A stretch of 64,000 nucleotides of DNA from Okeania sp. SIO1I7 (GCA_010672585.1 JAAHGF010000009.1:124001-188000), one strand, 5' to 3'. Positions 48,477 to 58,664 are shown, numbered from the stretch's first letter. Program-made: numbers and translations. Notes: generated from the letters alone by a model not told the origin.

Positions 48477-48817
48477 ATATCATGTCCGGTTGAACAGTTA
48501 TAAATAGGGTTTGCGCTCAAAAGTCTAATGGTGATGATAGGCAACAGGCAACAGGCAACAGGCAACAGTTTAGACTATCTGCTACGGCCAAATTTTCGGC
48601 ATTGTCAGGGGAAAAATATTAGCATTTTGAGACAAATTGAGCCAAAAACCTTGCACTTTTTCATAATAAAAAACCCTGGGAGTCTTTACAGGTATTGATT
48701 ACAATTTTATTCAGCAAACCCTAAATAAACAACTAAGGAGTCAGAAGGACTGAGTCAGGAAGGAAGAAAGAAGAAGAAAGAGAAACTTTTTTATCACTAA
48801 TTATCCGGACATGATAT
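48477..48817. mobile_element. MITE-like element (family C) with nested family B element
   Basis: ATATCATGTCCGGTTGAACA at the left and TTATCCGGACATGATAT at the right are inverted ends. Split by the 207-bp element at 48516-48722. Confidence 0.65.
48516..48722. mobile_element. MITE-like element (family B), nested
   Basis: AGGGTTTGCGCTCAAAAGTC to TTCAGCAAACCCT, flanked on both sides by AAAT, a 4-bp target duplication. It shares GTCTGATGGTGATGATAGG-like and TTTAGACTAT blocks with 6791-7140; internal GGCAACA heptamers differ in copy number. Confidence 0.7.
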
Positions 48818-48937
48818 TAAGCATCAATACGGTTCAAATAATTGCCTGAAACTATCGTCTTATCAAAGTTTTTAGTCGCTCAAATCTAACTTATAACTTC
48901 TGACTTCTACCCTATCTTCCTATCTTTATTTTTGTTT

Positions 48938-49089
48938 ACCGAATTATTAATAATTAATAATTAAATAATTCTGGTTTAAAGCCTCCCCTTTTAAGGGGAA
49001 AAAAGAAATAATATTTCCTGATATTCAATTCCGTAACGGTTTTAACCAGAGATAATTATCCATTATCCATTATCCATTATCCATTAATG
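48938..49089. mobile_element. MITE-like AT-rich element (family A) overlapping the bioF 3' end
   Basis: ACCGAATTATTAATAATTAA, CTGGTTTAAAGCCTCCCC, CGGTTTTAACCAGAG, TCCATTATCCATTAATG. The TAA of bioF lies inside its terminal CATTAATGG. Confidence 0.75.
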
Positions 49090-50265
49090 AAAAGCACCTT
49101 CTAATGATGCTACTAATTGCTGGATATGATTTGTTTCATGGGTGGCCATTAATGAAATGCGAATCCGACTGGTATTAACCGTAGGTGGACGAATTGCCGG
49201 AGCAAATATTCCTGCTTGTTTTAATTTTTCTCCTATTATTAATGCTTCAGCTGCATTTTTGAGAGGAATGCAGATAATTGGCGATCGCTCATTCAAGTTT
49301 TTTTCCCCTTTACCTAACTGTTGATTTTCTGTTTCTAATAAATTCAATAAAGTCTCTAGATTTTGCCATAATTTGAGACGACGTTCTGGTTCTTTTTTGA
49401 TAATTTTTATAGCTGTTAAAGCAGCAGCAGTATCTGCAGGAGTTAAACCTGTTGTATATATCCAACTTGGTGTTCTATTTCTGAGAAATTCAATTAAATT
49501 TTTTGACCCAGCAACATACCCTCCTAAACTTCCTAATGCTTTGCTTAGGGTTCCAATTTGTATTAATTCTTTTCCTGTACAGTTAAAATGTTCGACACAA
49601 CCTGCTCCATTAATGCCAAATACTCCTGTGGCATGAGCTTCATCTACTAATAACATACTGTTATATTTTTCTGCTAAATCTAATAATAATGGCAGTTTAC
49701 ATAAATCGCCATCCATGCTAAAAACACTATCTGTAATTATTAAGCTGCGACGATATTTTTCTCGATATTGTTCTAGTTTATTTGTTAATTCTTCAATATT
49801 ATTGTGGCTATATTCAAGAATTTCTGCGCCACTAAGAATGGCTCCATTTTTTAGACTAGAATGATTATATTTATCTGATAAAATCAGGTCGCGTTTACTG
49901 ACTACTGAAGAGATTACACCTATATTTGCTAAATATCCTGAACTAAAAACTAAGGCTGTTTCTGTTTGTTTTAATTTTGCTATTTCAAGTTCTAATTCCT
50001 GATGTATTTCTCGATGACCTGTTAATAAACGAGAACCTGTACTACCCGTACCAAATTCTTTTGTTGCTTGAATAGCTGCTTCAATTAAACGTGGATCTCC
50101 TGCTAATCCTAAATAATCATTACTGGCAAAATTGATGAGTTTTTTTCCTTCTAGTTTTATGGTTGCCCCGGGAAGACTTTCGATAGTTTTGACTGAACGA
50201 TACCAGTTAGCTTTATGTATTATTGATAGGGATTTATCTATCCAATTATAGGGATTATTTGGCAT
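49084..50265 (-). CDS. bioF: 8-amino-7-oxononanoate synthase
   Basis: This PLP-dependent alpha-oxoamine synthase joins pimeloyl thioester and alanine in biotin synthesis. Visible are [11 protein letters not shown] (47-56), [12 protein letters not shown], the PLP-contact Asp208 in [10 protein letters not shown], and Schiff-base Lys242 in GTLSKALGS. The C-terminal domain has [17 protein letters not shown]. It has 393 residues, normal length. Relatives (KBL, serine palmitoyltransferase) are possible but the motifs fit BioF. The stop codon is provided by a mobile repeat. No other bio genes are in the window. Confidence 0.92.
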   Translation of the reverse strand: MPNNPYNWIDKSLSIIHKANWYRSVKTIESLPGATIKLEGKKLINFASNDYLGLAGDPRLIEAAIQATKEFGTGSTGSRLLTGHREIHQELELEIAKLKQTETALVFSSGYLANIGVISSVVSKRDLILSDKYNHSSLKNGAILSGAEILEYSHNNIEELTNKLEQYREKYRRSLIITDSVFSMDGDLCKLPLLLDLAEKYNSMLLVDEAHATGVFGINGAGCVEHFNCTGKELIQIGTLSKALGSLGGYVAGSKNLIEFLRNRTPSWIYTTGLTPADTAAALTAIKIIKKEPERRLKLWQNLETLLNLLETENQQLGKGEKNLNERSPIICIPLKNAAEALIIGEKLKQAGIFAPAIRPPTVNTSRIRISLMATHETNHIQQLVASLEGAFH

Positions 50266-50362
50266 TTTTTTTCTGATTTATTTTATTTGTCTTTACTATA
50301 GTAATTCCCAAGAAGCGTGAAGTACAAAATTCCTTTTTTTTAGGGAGTAGGAAGTAGGGAGT

Positions 50363-50401
50363 AGAAAAACAACTGTACCTCAGTAACTTGAGAAACGCTA
50401 T
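50363..50401. repeat. 39-bp exact repeat shared with 34278-34316
   Basis: It contains ACTGTACCTCAGTAACTTGA and AGAAACGCTAT. Both copies lie upstream of genes but with unrelated flanks. Too short to classify. Confidence 0.7.
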
Positions 50402-50420
50402 AGCAATTCTCCATAATGTC

Positions 50421-50496
50421 TAATACCAACTTGATCTGAATTTTACTAATAGCTGTTATCTTTTATTAAGCGCAACTTCATGGAGAAATGGTATTA
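50421..50496. repeat. Short inverted-repeat element
   Basis: TAATACCA and TGGTATTA end a 76-bp AT-rich segment. It resembles the ends of the family F elements. Non-coding. The stretch 50497-50930 downstream shows no gene. Confidence 0.45.
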
Positions 50497-50968
50497 GTGG
50501 TCGGTACTGATAACTGATAACTGAAATGACCATCTAATTGAAGTTTTATATAATATTTATCGTGACTTTGATGATTTTGATTATGTAGCGGTCTCGAATC
50601 AGATGTGAGAATTTTACTATTTCCTAAAAGTCTAGAAGATAGTGGTTCTCATATTCATATAGATACAGTTTTTTCTTTCTTCTGTATTGCCAATATCCCA
50701 TAATTCAGATAAAATCCCTATATACTTTGACATATTAGTAATTCCAGATAAAATATTTATTGCTGACTTTTTAGATTTATTTTTAGTAGGCAAATATTCA
50801 AGTCTTTGCTATAATAAAAAAACTGTCTAAAAATAAGCACCTTTGTTCTTTATCTCAATGTTGGTTGAAGACCCGCGCTCTTCATCCCCTATAGCCCCTA
50901 TTTGAAAAGGGAAGATAAAAGGAGGCACGGGAAAACCTTAAGATTAATTGGTTTTCCCAACGGTGTGT

Positions 50969-50974
50969 TATAAT
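50969..50974 (+). promoter_or_regulatory. Consensus -10 box before an RNA-like locus
   Basis: A perfect TATAAT. The best -35 (TTGGTT) is 15 bp upstream, short of ideal. Transcription would begin near 50981 and run through the orphan tnpB 3' end into the small basic gene. Confidence 0.45.
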
Positions 50975-51131
50975 TAGTGAGGCTGCTGGGCTAGCAGTTT
51001 CAGTCTGTGGAGCGACCGTAAGACCAAAAAAAGGTTTAGCCTTGGAGGCAGGTGCATAGAAGCAGAAACCTAAATTGCGAGGTTTAGGAATCCCGCTTTG
51101 TTGTTCAAGGACAAAGTCGGGAGGATGTCAA
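50975..51131 (+). other. Orphan tnpB 3' end with IS605-type right end, possible solo guide-RNA locus
   Basis: In frame it reads EAAGLAVSVCGATVRPKKG and ends at TAG 51057, matching the usual C-terminal tail of TnpB. The following sequence has GAAGCAGAAACCTAAATTGC, GGTTTAGGAATCCCGC and GTCGGGAGGATGTCAA, the type of scaffold and terminal hairpin that ends IS605-type elements and forms the 3' part of TnpB guide RNAs. The rest of tnpB is absent. A hairpin CTGCTGGGCTAGCAG begins it. If an RNA is made, its guide part would lie just downstream, over the next gene's start. RNA status is inference. Confidence 0.45.
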
Positions 51132-51145
51132 TTAGTGAGGTAATA

Positions 51146-51331
51146 ATGGCTAAACGCCGTAATCCAAAAAAAGAGAAAGCACAACGTAATCTGGCTTACG
51201 CACGTAAGTTTCGTAAGAAAAAAGGTACAGGTTTTTTTTCTAAGCGATATTCGTCTAAGTTTTCATCTAACAATAATGAAAATGGTAGTAACGAGCAAAA
51301 TTCAGAAGAAACTGCTGCTGTAGATCAATAG
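51146..51331 (+). CDS. Small basic protein, cyanobacterial, function unknown
   Basis: The 61-residue product starts MAKRRNPKKEKAQRNLAYAR and is strongly basic for the first 40 residues (RKFRKKKGTGFFSKRYSSK). It then has an Asn/Ser/Glu-rich acidic tail. The chosen ATG has GTGAGG 8 nt upstream. A longer frame from TTG 51098 would translate a transposon end and is rejected. Short proteins with this MAKRRNxKKEKAxRNxAYAR opening are conserved in cyanobacteria as far as I recall. Nucleic-acid or ribosome binding is plausible from charge alone. Confidence 0.7.
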   Translation: MAKRRNPKKEKAQRNLAYARKFRKKKGTGFFSKRYSSKFSSNNNENGSNEQNSEETAAVDQ

Positions 51332-51438
51332 TAAATTTGACTGTTTAAGGTTCCAAGCGATAAATTTTGATATGTAAAATGTCAAATCTAGATTTGAGAC
51401 TTAGCAACTCAAATCTAGAATCTGACAATTAAATAAAA

Positions 51439-52827
51439 TTAAATTACAAATTTATTTTTGGCTGTAGCAATTTCTTTTTTTACTTGTTCAAAACCTGTAC
51501 CACCATAACTATTGCGTGCAGATACGACTTGTTCGGGAGCGATCGCTTGATAAATATCTGCTGCAAATTTTGGATGTAATTCTTGCCATTCTTCTAGGGT
51601 TAAATCTTTCAATAATTTATCAGTAGAAATACAAGTTTTCACAACTTTACCTACTAAATTATAAGCTTCTCGAAATGGCACGCCACGAGCTGCCAAATAA
51701 TCTGCCACATCTGTGGCATTAGAAAAGTCTTCTGAAACTGCTTCTGTTAAGCGATGACTATTAAACTGTAAACCTTCAGTGAGTAAAATTGTCATTGCTT
51801 CTAGACAACTTTTAACTGTTTTTATAGTGTCAAATAAACCTTCTTTATCTTCTTGTAAATCTTTATTATATGCTAGTGGAAGTCCCTTCATCACCACTAA
51901 CATACCTTGTAAATGACCAAAAATTCGGCCTGTTTTTCCCCTAACTAATTCTGGCACATCAGGATTTTTCTTTTGAGGCATAATACTAGAACCAGTAGCG
52001 CAACTATCAGTTAAAGTAACAAACCTAAACTCTTCAGATGACCATAAAATTATTTCCTCTGCCAAACGACTTAAATGCACCATAATTATACTAGCTGCAC
52101 AGAGAAATTCAATAGCAAAATCTCGGTCACTTACCCCATCTAAACTATTAGCATAAGGCTTTTCAAACTTTAATAATTCAGCAGTATATTGTCTATCTAT
52201 AGGAAAAGTTGTACCTGCTAAAGCACCACAACCAAGAGGAGAAATATTCACCCGACGATAAACATCTCCTAGTCGTTCCCAGTCTCTTTCAGCTTTGTGA
52301 AAATAAGCCAAAAGATGATGAGCTAAACTCAAAGGTTGTGCCCTTTGTAGATGAGTATAACCAGGAATTAAAGTTTCTATATTAGATTCAGCTAACTCCA
52401 ATAAAGATGATTGAAAATTTCTTAATAAAACCCTTATTTTATCAATTTCTTCTCGTAAATAAAGTCTCGTGTCAGTTCCTACTTGGTCATTTCTCGACCT
52501 AGCTGTATGTAATTTTTTACCAATATCTCCAGTAATTTCTGTAAGTCTTTTTTCCACAGCAAAGTGAACATCTTCCGCATCTATATCTGGGTGAAATTTT
52601 CCTTCTCGATACTCTTGACGAATTTGTTCTAAACCCTTAACTAACCTTTCACCTTCTTCTGCGGAAATAATACCTGTTTTAGCCAACATTTTTGTATGAG
52701 CTACCGAACCAGTAATATCGTACTCAATCAATTCAATGTCAAAACTAATACTGGCATTAAATTTAGCGATAGTAGGATGCAACGCCTTTTCAAATCTTTT
52801 GCTCCAAGTTTGTTTATCTTGCGTCAT
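51439..52827 (-). CDS. argH: Argininosuccinate lyase
   Basis: It makes arginine and fumarate from argininosuccinate, the last arginine step; in cyanobacteria arginine also feeds cyanophycin. Fumarase/aspartase superfamily blocks are present: [10 protein letters not shown] near residue 111, [14 protein letters not shown] near 156, and the signature [12 protein letters not shown] near 281 with the catalytic Ser loop. It has 462 residues, normal length. The ATG is clear. No other arg gene adjacent. Confidence 0.95.
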   Translation of the reverse strand: MTQDKQTWSKRFEKALHPTIAKFNASISFDIELIEYDITGSVAHTKMLAKTGIISAEEGERLVKGLEQIRQEYREGKFHPDIDAEDVHFAVEKRLTEITGDIGKKLHTARSRNDQVGTDTRLYLREEIDKIRVLLRNFQSSLLELAESNIETLIPGYTHLQRAQPLSLAHHLLAYFHKAERDWERLGDVYRRVNISPLGCGALAGTTFPIDRQYTAELLKFEKPYANSLDGVSDRDFAIEFLCAASIIMVHLSRLAEEIILWSSEEFRFVTLTDSCATGSSIMPQKKNPDVPELVRGKTGRIFGHLQGMLVVMKGLPLAYNKDLQEDKEGLFDTIKTVKSCLEAMTILLTEGLQFNSHRLTEAVSEDFSNATDVADYLAARGVPFREAYNLVGKVVKTCISTDKLLKDLTLEEWQELHPKFAADIYQAIAPEQVVSARNSYGGTGFEQVKKEIATAKNKFVI

Positions 52828-53143
52828 TTTGCAGATTTTTTTCTATTTAACTCTATCTTAGATATAAGGTTTTATAGCAGTGGAAGGAAAGGACGCAGAC
52901 AGATAAAAAGCTCAAAATTCAGACATCGCCAGCTTCTTCCTTCTTCCTTTATAATAGTTAGTAGTTATCAGCTTTTCCTCAAGTCATGCTCCACTGGCCA
53001 TAATTTAGCTGGAGCGCTGAAAATTCAAGGGTTTAAGTCCTCCACTATATTTGAAAATTAGTGGTGCGTGTTAATGATGGATTAAAACCACCATTATACA
53101 CCTTGAGAAGCTGATTGCTGATTGCTGATTGCTGAGTGCTACT

Positions 53144-53386
53144 TCAAGGCAAAATACTCTTAACCATCCAACCAATAAATAAACCAACTAATAGTGCCCA
53201 TACTTGACCACATTCTATAAAATTGCTCCAAGCTTTTTGCACATCAGACCATAAGTTTACATCAACTTGTTGAGCCAAAAGTTGCCAGCTATACAATATT
53301 TTTGGTCCTAACAAATCTAAAATATTAGTCTCATACACAATCGGATTCAAACCTGATGTAGTTGTGGAAGTTATATTAATAATCAT
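53144..53386 (-). CDS. Small membrane protein, unknown
   Basis: The 80-residue product has a polar N-terminal 55 residues containing YETNILDLLGPKILYSWQLL and one C-terminal transmembrane helix (VWALLVGLFIGWMVKSIL), ending with a short tail. Codon usage and composition look like those of neighbouring genes. It is probably a tail-anchored protein. A near-perfect inverted repeat at 53072-53096 downstream could be its terminator. GCTGATT heptamers lie in between. I do not recognise a family. Confidence 0.5.
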   Translation of the reverse strand: MIINITSTTTSGLNPIVYETNILDLLGPKILYSWQLLAQQVDVNLWSDVQKAWSNFIECGQVWALLVGLFIGWMVKSILP

Positions 53387-53559
53387 ATATTTATCAAAAT
53401 AATTGGGTCGCGCAACTCCGCCGGGAAATGGCGAAATGTTTTTGGAGGGTTGCTCACTTATCCCCTACTTCCCCTCCCCTCCTGGGAGGGGTTAGGGGTG
53501 GGTTGGGAGGGGGAGGGGCGAGGGGTGGGTTAACTTCTGATTTCTGACTTCTGACTTCA
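53387..53559. repeat. G/C-rich palindromic repeats
   Basis: CCCCTCCTGGGAGGGG followed by GGTTAGGGGTGGGTT and GGGAGGGGGAGGGGCGAGGG. The same CCCACCCCTAACCCC/AGGAGGGG palindrome is at 34568, 42660, 42920 and 62224, twice inside other repeats. Confidence 0.75.
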
Positions 53560-54987
53560 TTAATCTCCTGTAGAAGACTTGACTCTCATTACCACTAGAG
53601 TCATATCATCTGGGTTTTGGTTTCCTTCACCAACAAATTGTTTTACTTGAGCAAATAGATAATTTAATATTTCTTGTGGTTCTTGATGATTTTGACACGC
53701 AAACTTGAAAGCTTCGCTCAACTTAATATCATCGTAACGATCGCCATTTTGATTAGCTGCATCTGTAAACCCATCTGTGTAATAAATAATAGTATCTCCT
53801 GGATTAAGTTTCACTTGTGCTTCATGGTATTCAGGGTCTACTTCTAAACCAACTAACATTCCCACAGTATCTAACTGCACGATAGAATTACTAGCAGCTT
53901 GCCACAACATTGGAGGATGATGGGCGGCATTGCTATAGGACAACATGTGGGTTTCTGGATCGTACTCTGAATAAAACAAAGTCACAAATCTATGGGAACT
54001 TTCCAGGTCAGCATACATTACTTGGTTCAAATGCTGTAGGACTCGTGCTGGTGAGTGGCGGTTTAATACCTCAGCTCTCAACATTCCTCTAGTCATGGTC
54101 ATAATTAAACCAGCAGGTACACCTTTGCCCATTACATCTCCAATTACAATACTCCAGCGACAGGGTTGCTGTTTTTTGTTTTTGGAATTCAACTGGTCGT
54201 AGTTGGAGGGGATAAAATCATAATAGTCTCCTCCGACTCGGTTTGCTGTTTGACAACGAGCTGCAAGAGTAATACCAGGAATTTCTGGACATTCTGGAGG
54301 TAATAGTTGCAGTTGAATTTCTGCCCCTATTTCTAGTTCTCTGTCCAAACGTTCCTTTTCTCGTAAGGAAGTAGCTAATTCATCATTAGTGATCGCTACT
54401 GCAGTCTGATCTGTTACTAGACGAATTAATTTTTGTCTAGCTGGTGTCCATACATATTCTGGGTCGTGACTAAATACATATAGACGACCTCGTTCTGAGT
54501 TATTCACCAAAATTGATGCCCCAAATAATTGAACATCATTGCCGAGGTAGTTGCTAACTTGATAGTCCAAACTAGCGGTTTGAATTGAGATTTCTTGTAG
54601 TTCTGCGGGTAAGGTTGTTTCTGTAATAAATTGACGAGTTGCTACTTCTAATGCTTGGCGAATATCTTGACACTGGCGACCTTCTTGGCAGTGTAGTTGT
54701 TGGAACCTCACTTGACCATTTGGTTTAAATAATACCAGTGCTCCTCCATCAGCATCGGTTACTCGACAACCAATTAGAGGAATCAATTCTAGAAATTGAT
54801 TTAGATTATTGAAGCTACGCAAGGCAAAGCCAAGAGAACTTAATAAATCATTAATATTTTGTTGTTCTTTGTGTAAACGGGCCACCATTTCTTTGAGAGC
54901 ATATACTGATGTTATTGCTGAAGATGTCTCACTGGTAGTTTGGTCTGTTGGTTCAGGGTAGTTTCGATGTACTGGCACTATAGTCAT
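53560..54987 (-). CDS. GAF domain SpoIIE/RsbU-type PP2C phosphatase
   Basis: The 475-residue cytosolic protein has a short coiled-coil start (ALKEMVARLHKEQQ), a GAF domain (about 45-205), a linker helix (LREKERLDRELEIGAEIQLQ) typical of PP2C signalling, then the SpoIIE phosphatase domain (about 245-470). Metal-ligand Asp residues are visible in GGDYYDFIP, IGDVMGKGVPAGL and YYTDGFTDA. It probably dephosphorylates an anti-sigma-factor antagonist in a partner-switching pathway. The partners are not in the window. The GAF domain lacks the Cys-His bilin motif. Confidence 0.92.
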   Translation of the reverse strand: MTIVPVHRNYPEPTDQTTSETSSAITSVYALKEMVARLHKEQQNINDLLSSLGFALRSFNNLNQFLELIPLIGCRVTDADGGALVLFKPNGQVRFQQLHCQEGRQCQDIRQALEVATRQFITETTLPAELQEISIQTASLDYQVSNYLGNDVQLFGASILVNNSERGRLYVFSHDPEYVWTPARQKLIRLVTDQTAVAITNDELATSLREKERLDRELEIGAEIQLQLLPPECPEIPGITLAARCQTANRVGGDYYDFIPSNYDQLNSKNKKQQPCRWSIVIGDVMGKGVPAGLIMTMTRGMLRAEVLNRHSPARVLQHLNQVMYADLESSHRFVTLFYSEYDPETHMLSYSNAAHHPPMLWQAASNSIVQLDTVGMLVGLEVDPEYHEAQVKLNPGDTIIYYTDGFTDAANQNGDRYDDIKLSEAFKFACQNHQEPQEILNYLFAQVKQFVGEGNQNPDDMTLVVMRVKSSTGD

Positions 54988-56030
54988 TTGTTTGATATAT
55001 AGATTTGATTTATTTAAAGTCTGTTGATGCTTGAGGGTTAGTGATACATTTTTAACTCAAGTTTTGGCAAGTCTGGGTTTGTCTAGGTTGCTGTTATCTT
55101 GTCTCTGTCTTGTTTTGCTAAGAGTTTTGATGGGAGCTATTTGCTTCGGTGCTATGCTTTTTTTGAGTTTTATTTTTTTTAGCCAAAAATTTATTCCCTC
55201 AATTTACGAAATTTAGTCTATGAACTTATCCACCACATTTTCAGGATAAATTACTCAGCAAACTCAATTTTGTAGTTTCAGTATTTGATTTTTTTAAACC
55301 ATAGTTATTAAGTTATCAGCTCAATACAAATTATTAATTTATGTATGTATGCTTTTTAATCTAATTATGTTTCTTTAAGAGTATTTTTTTCATAGATTAC
55401 ATTTTAAATTATTGATTTTTACGTGATTTTTTTGTAAGATTTATGCTAATTTTTTTTGCTAATTATTGGAACTAAAAAATCCAATAATTAGCAAATAATA
55501 TTACAAAAGCAAGTATAATTTTGTGGTCTATAAATATATAATGATATTAAGTATCACTACTATAATTTTAATTAATATTCAATATTTTCTTTTTTTCTAG
55601 GCTTAATTTATACCTAAATATTATTTTTTAGATGAAGAGCAAACAATAATTAAGGTTCACTTACCAAACCACAAATTTATCTATATCGCTTCTACTTAAC
55701 TTTAAAGCATGAATAATATTGCTGTTAAATTGATTTTTTTTACAGCTAAATTTGTAGTTATTTTTCATACTAATTATTACTAGATACTGAAAACAATATC
55801 AATATTTAGCTTGTTTATTTTTTTTTCCTGTGGTTTAAAGTAAATTCCAAGGATGGTTCTTAATTTAAAAAATATCCTCAATACATTAACTTATATAGGA
55901 AAATCAAAATTATATAGTCTGATACTCCCACCTTAATTACTTCTACACTTCTACCGAAAAATACATCCGTTTTTTCACTACTGCTAGTGCTATACCCTTA
56001 CTCATCTTCAACAGTAAGAGTGATGAATCT
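54988..56030. other. Very AT-rich gene-free stretch
   Basis: Apart from the hairpin at 55455-55495, I see no gene, RNA or repeat. A 61-codon hydrophobic frame at 55031-55216 starting with TTG is judged spurious. Confidence 0.5.
55455..55495. other. Perfect 16-bp stem-loop
   Basis: TTTGCTAATTATTGGA and TCCAATAATTAGCAAA are exact complements around a 9-nt loop. There is no U-run on the expected side for an intrinsic terminator. It lies 535 bp beyond the ftsY stop in otherwise featureless AT-rich DNA. Function unknown. Confidence 0.6.
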
Positions 56031-57701
56031 CTAACCACTTAAAAGAGCTTCAACAAACTCATAACTAGAAAATGGACGGAGGTCTTCTAGACTTTCTCCC
56101 ACACCAATAAAACGAATCGGTAGACCTAGTTGCTTGACAACAGCTAGTGCAACACCACCCTTAGCAGTTCCATCAAGTTTTGTCAAGACTACTCCGCTAA
56201 GTTTAGCAGCTTTTGCAAATACTTCTGCTTGCCGTAAACCATTTTGACCAAGTGTAGCATCTAAAACCAGTAGAGATTCCACCACTGCATCTGGAGCTTT
56301 TTTCCCCACTATGCGGTGAATTTTACTAAGTTCGTCCATCAAATTTTTCTTGTTTTGTAGTCTTCCAGCAGTGTCCACCAGTAGTAATTCTGTATTTCTG
56401 ACTTGAGCAGCTACTATAGCATCAAACACTACCGCTGCTGGATCGGTATTCTTTCCTGCATTAGCAATTACTTCTACTTCGCTCCGTTGTCCCCAAATTT
56501 TCAACTGTTCTACTGCTGCTGCTCGAAATGTATCTGCTGCTGCAATTAAACATCTGTAGTTTGATTTGGTAGCTAAATGAGCAATTTTACCGATAGTTGT
56601 GGTTTTACCTGCCCCATTTACACCATTAACCAGCCAAATATTCAAGGTATCCTTTTCTGGGACAAAAGTTAAGTTGTAGGCAGGACTAATTGTTTCAGCA
56701 TCTTTGAATGGCTGATCTAGGATATCTCTTAAAATGCTTTTCAGATAGGCGATCGCTTCTTCTGGTGGTAAAATTTCTTCACGCAATTTATTTTGTAGGG
56801 TTTCTATAACTAAGTCTGTTGCTTCTACTCCTACATCAGCTTGCAGTAACATTGACTCTATTTCCATCACCGCATCTTGATTTAGCGGTCCTTGGCCAAC
56901 AATTGCCCGTAATTGATTGAGTAAGTTGCGTCGGGTTCTGTCTAAACCTTTTCGTAATTTCGTGAGCCAAGAAATTTCTTCCACAGAAACTTGATCTGGG
57001 CGACGTCCTTGAGCTGCTAAAATTTCTGCTGACCAGAGAAATGCTTCATCAAGTATTAGGGGGTCTATTTCTTCTAGTTCAGTTTCTACGGTTGTTTTCT
57101 CAAGAGTTTCTGGTTCTGGTTCTTCTATAGCGGTTTCTTTGAGACGTTCTACCCTTGCTTGTCTTTCTGCTTGAGCCTTAGCCCAGAAAGGTAGTTGTTC
57201 TGATGTTTGAGTTTCTTCAACAGTTGAATCTGGCTTTAGTTGAGTTTCTTCTTCGGTCGGTTTTGTTTGGCTAGAGGGGGTTTCCTCTACTATTGGGACT
57301 GCTTTAACTAGAGTCTCTGTTCCTGTTGGTTCTGTTGGTTCTGTTTTTTCTGCTGCAATATGCTCTATTATTGGAAGAGGATTTGATATGATTGGCTCGC
57401 TTTTTGTCTCTGTTGAGGGTGTTTCACTTTCTGGCTTTTCTTCTACATCAGTGGTATCTGTAGGGATTTGAGATTCTTGTGAATCATTTTTTTTCTTTTC
57501 TTGAAGATTTTTGTAAGCTGCTTTAGCCCAACTCAAATAATCTTCTGTTGTCTGTCCTGACTCTTCTGTTGATTTTGCTTGTGATTCAACTTTATCTTCT
57601 ACCTGTTCTTTCTGTTCTTTTTCAACTTCAGGTTTAGATGTCTCTTTTGAAGTTTTGTCTGAGCTGTCATTATATTGACGGCGGAACCAATTAAAAACCA
57701 T
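56031..57701 (-). CDS. ftsY: Signal recognition particle receptor FtsY
   Basis: This SRP-type GTPase docks ribosome-SRP complexes at the membrane. It has 556 residues. The N-terminal acidic A domain (about 1-215) is long, Glu/Thr/Pro-rich and repetitive (TEPTEPTGTET, EETQLKPDS). The N domain (LTKLRKGLDRTRRNL, about 250) and G domain follow, with G1 GVNGAGKTTTIGK, DTFRAAAVEQL, G3 DTAGRLQNK and G4 TKLDGTAKGG. All GTPase motifs are intact. Monocistronic, with long spacers both sides. Confidence 0.96.
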   Translation of the reverse strand: MVFNWFRRQYNDSSDKTSKETSKPEVEKEQKEQVEDKVESQAKSTEESGQTTEDYLSWAKAAYKNLQEKKKNDSQESQIPTDTTDVEEKPESETPSTETKSEPIISNPLPIIEHIAAEKTEPTEPTGTETLVKAVPIVEETPSSQTKPTEEETQLKPDSTVEETQTSEQLPFWAKAQAERQARVERLKETAIEEPEPETLEKTTVETELEEIDPLILDEAFLWSAEILAAQGRRPDQVSVEEISWLTKLRKGLDRTRRNLLNQLRAIVGQGPLNQDAVMEIESMLLQADVGVEATDLVIETLQNKLREEILPPEEAIAYLKSILRDILDQPFKDAETISPAYNLTFVPEKDTLNIWLVNGVNGAGKTTTIGKIAHLATKSNYRCLIAAADTFRAAAVEQLKIWGQRSEVEVIANAGKNTDPAAVVFDAIVAAQVRNTELLLVDTAGRLQNKKNLMDELSKIHRIVGKKAPDAVVESLLVLDATLGQNGLRQAEVFAKAAKLSGVVLTKLDGTAKGGVALAVVKQLGLPIRFIGVGESLEDLRPFSSYEFVEALLSG

Positions 57702-58664
57702 ACTTATTTTAGATATTACTATTTTAAATAATCTATCTTATACTGAATTGTGTTCAACCATCACATAATTCACTTTTTGTTTGAGTTAACCAAAAAATAT
57801 TTATTTTGGGGTTATTTGACAGACGATAGTTTATCCATTGGAAAACCACTGTCAGATATTTGTGAATATCCAAATTCAATAACCTGCTTTGTGGAAGTGT
57901 AAGCATTCAGCAGTCAGCCATCAGCTATCAGCTATTTGTTATTAACTCATTATCATGCTAGAGGGGAATTATCTACCAAGGAGCAATTTTAATTCATTAA
58001 TGAAATTGGCTATAACCTCACCTCAGTTATTGCTTGCATAAGTTCATGCATCTGATGGGTGAATGCTAATAGCTGAATGCTTACTTTTAAAATACCCAGA
58101 ATAAAAATTTTAGGGAATAGGAAACACTGGTTATGGGAATAGATATAAATTTATCATAGAAAACATTTTTACTATGACTAATTAATCAGAATTGAACTAA
58201 GTATTTATAGTCTATAAATCATCATAATTTAGCTTATACAAAAGCAAATAATAATTGAATAAATTAAGCATAAATACTTGGCAAAACTAGATGATTAAAG
58301 CTTTATGATTAAATCTTAAAGTACTAATATATAAAAGTGCAAGACTTTTCCCTTAAGCTGGAAAGGAGAGCATTTTAAGCAGATAACCGCAGAAAAATGT
58401 AGGTAAAATTGTTCCGACTACATTTTCAAATTGATAAGTATTTGCTACAAAAAGCTAGGGTATTTCAGGTGCATTTCATATTTGCAAAAATACTTTTTTC
58501 CTATATATTCCCTATTCCCTATTCCCTATTCCCTGTTGCCTCACAGGAGTGCGCATTCCCTCTCTTGGTCTGCATTCCCATGGCGAGGAGACCTCGCCAT
58601 ATCCAATCGACCAAGAGAAGAAAAAATTTTCATTATTAGTCAATCCTCTTCTTTTCAAGGAGAG
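57702..58664. other. Gene-free spacer with short repeats
   Basis: It contains CAGCTAT heptamers (about 57917-57940), CCTATTC heptamers (58507-58535) and a GGCGAGGAGACCTCGCC hairpin (58579-58595) whose flank CATATCCAATC is shared with 42447-42485. No gene or promoter recognised. Confidence 0.5.

Noticed and set aside
51098-51145. N-terminal extension of the small basic protein from TTG
   Set aside because: It would translate an IS605-type right end. The ATG at 51146 has a good ribosome site and the expected MAKRRN start.
55031-55216. 61-codon hydrophobic frame upstream of the phosphatase gene
   Set aside because: TTG start without ribosome site in AT-rich leader DNA. Hydrophobicity follows from T-rich codons.
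55455-55495. Intrinsic terminator of ftsY
   Set aside because: Over 500 bp past the stop codon and no U-run after the stem in the ftsY direction.
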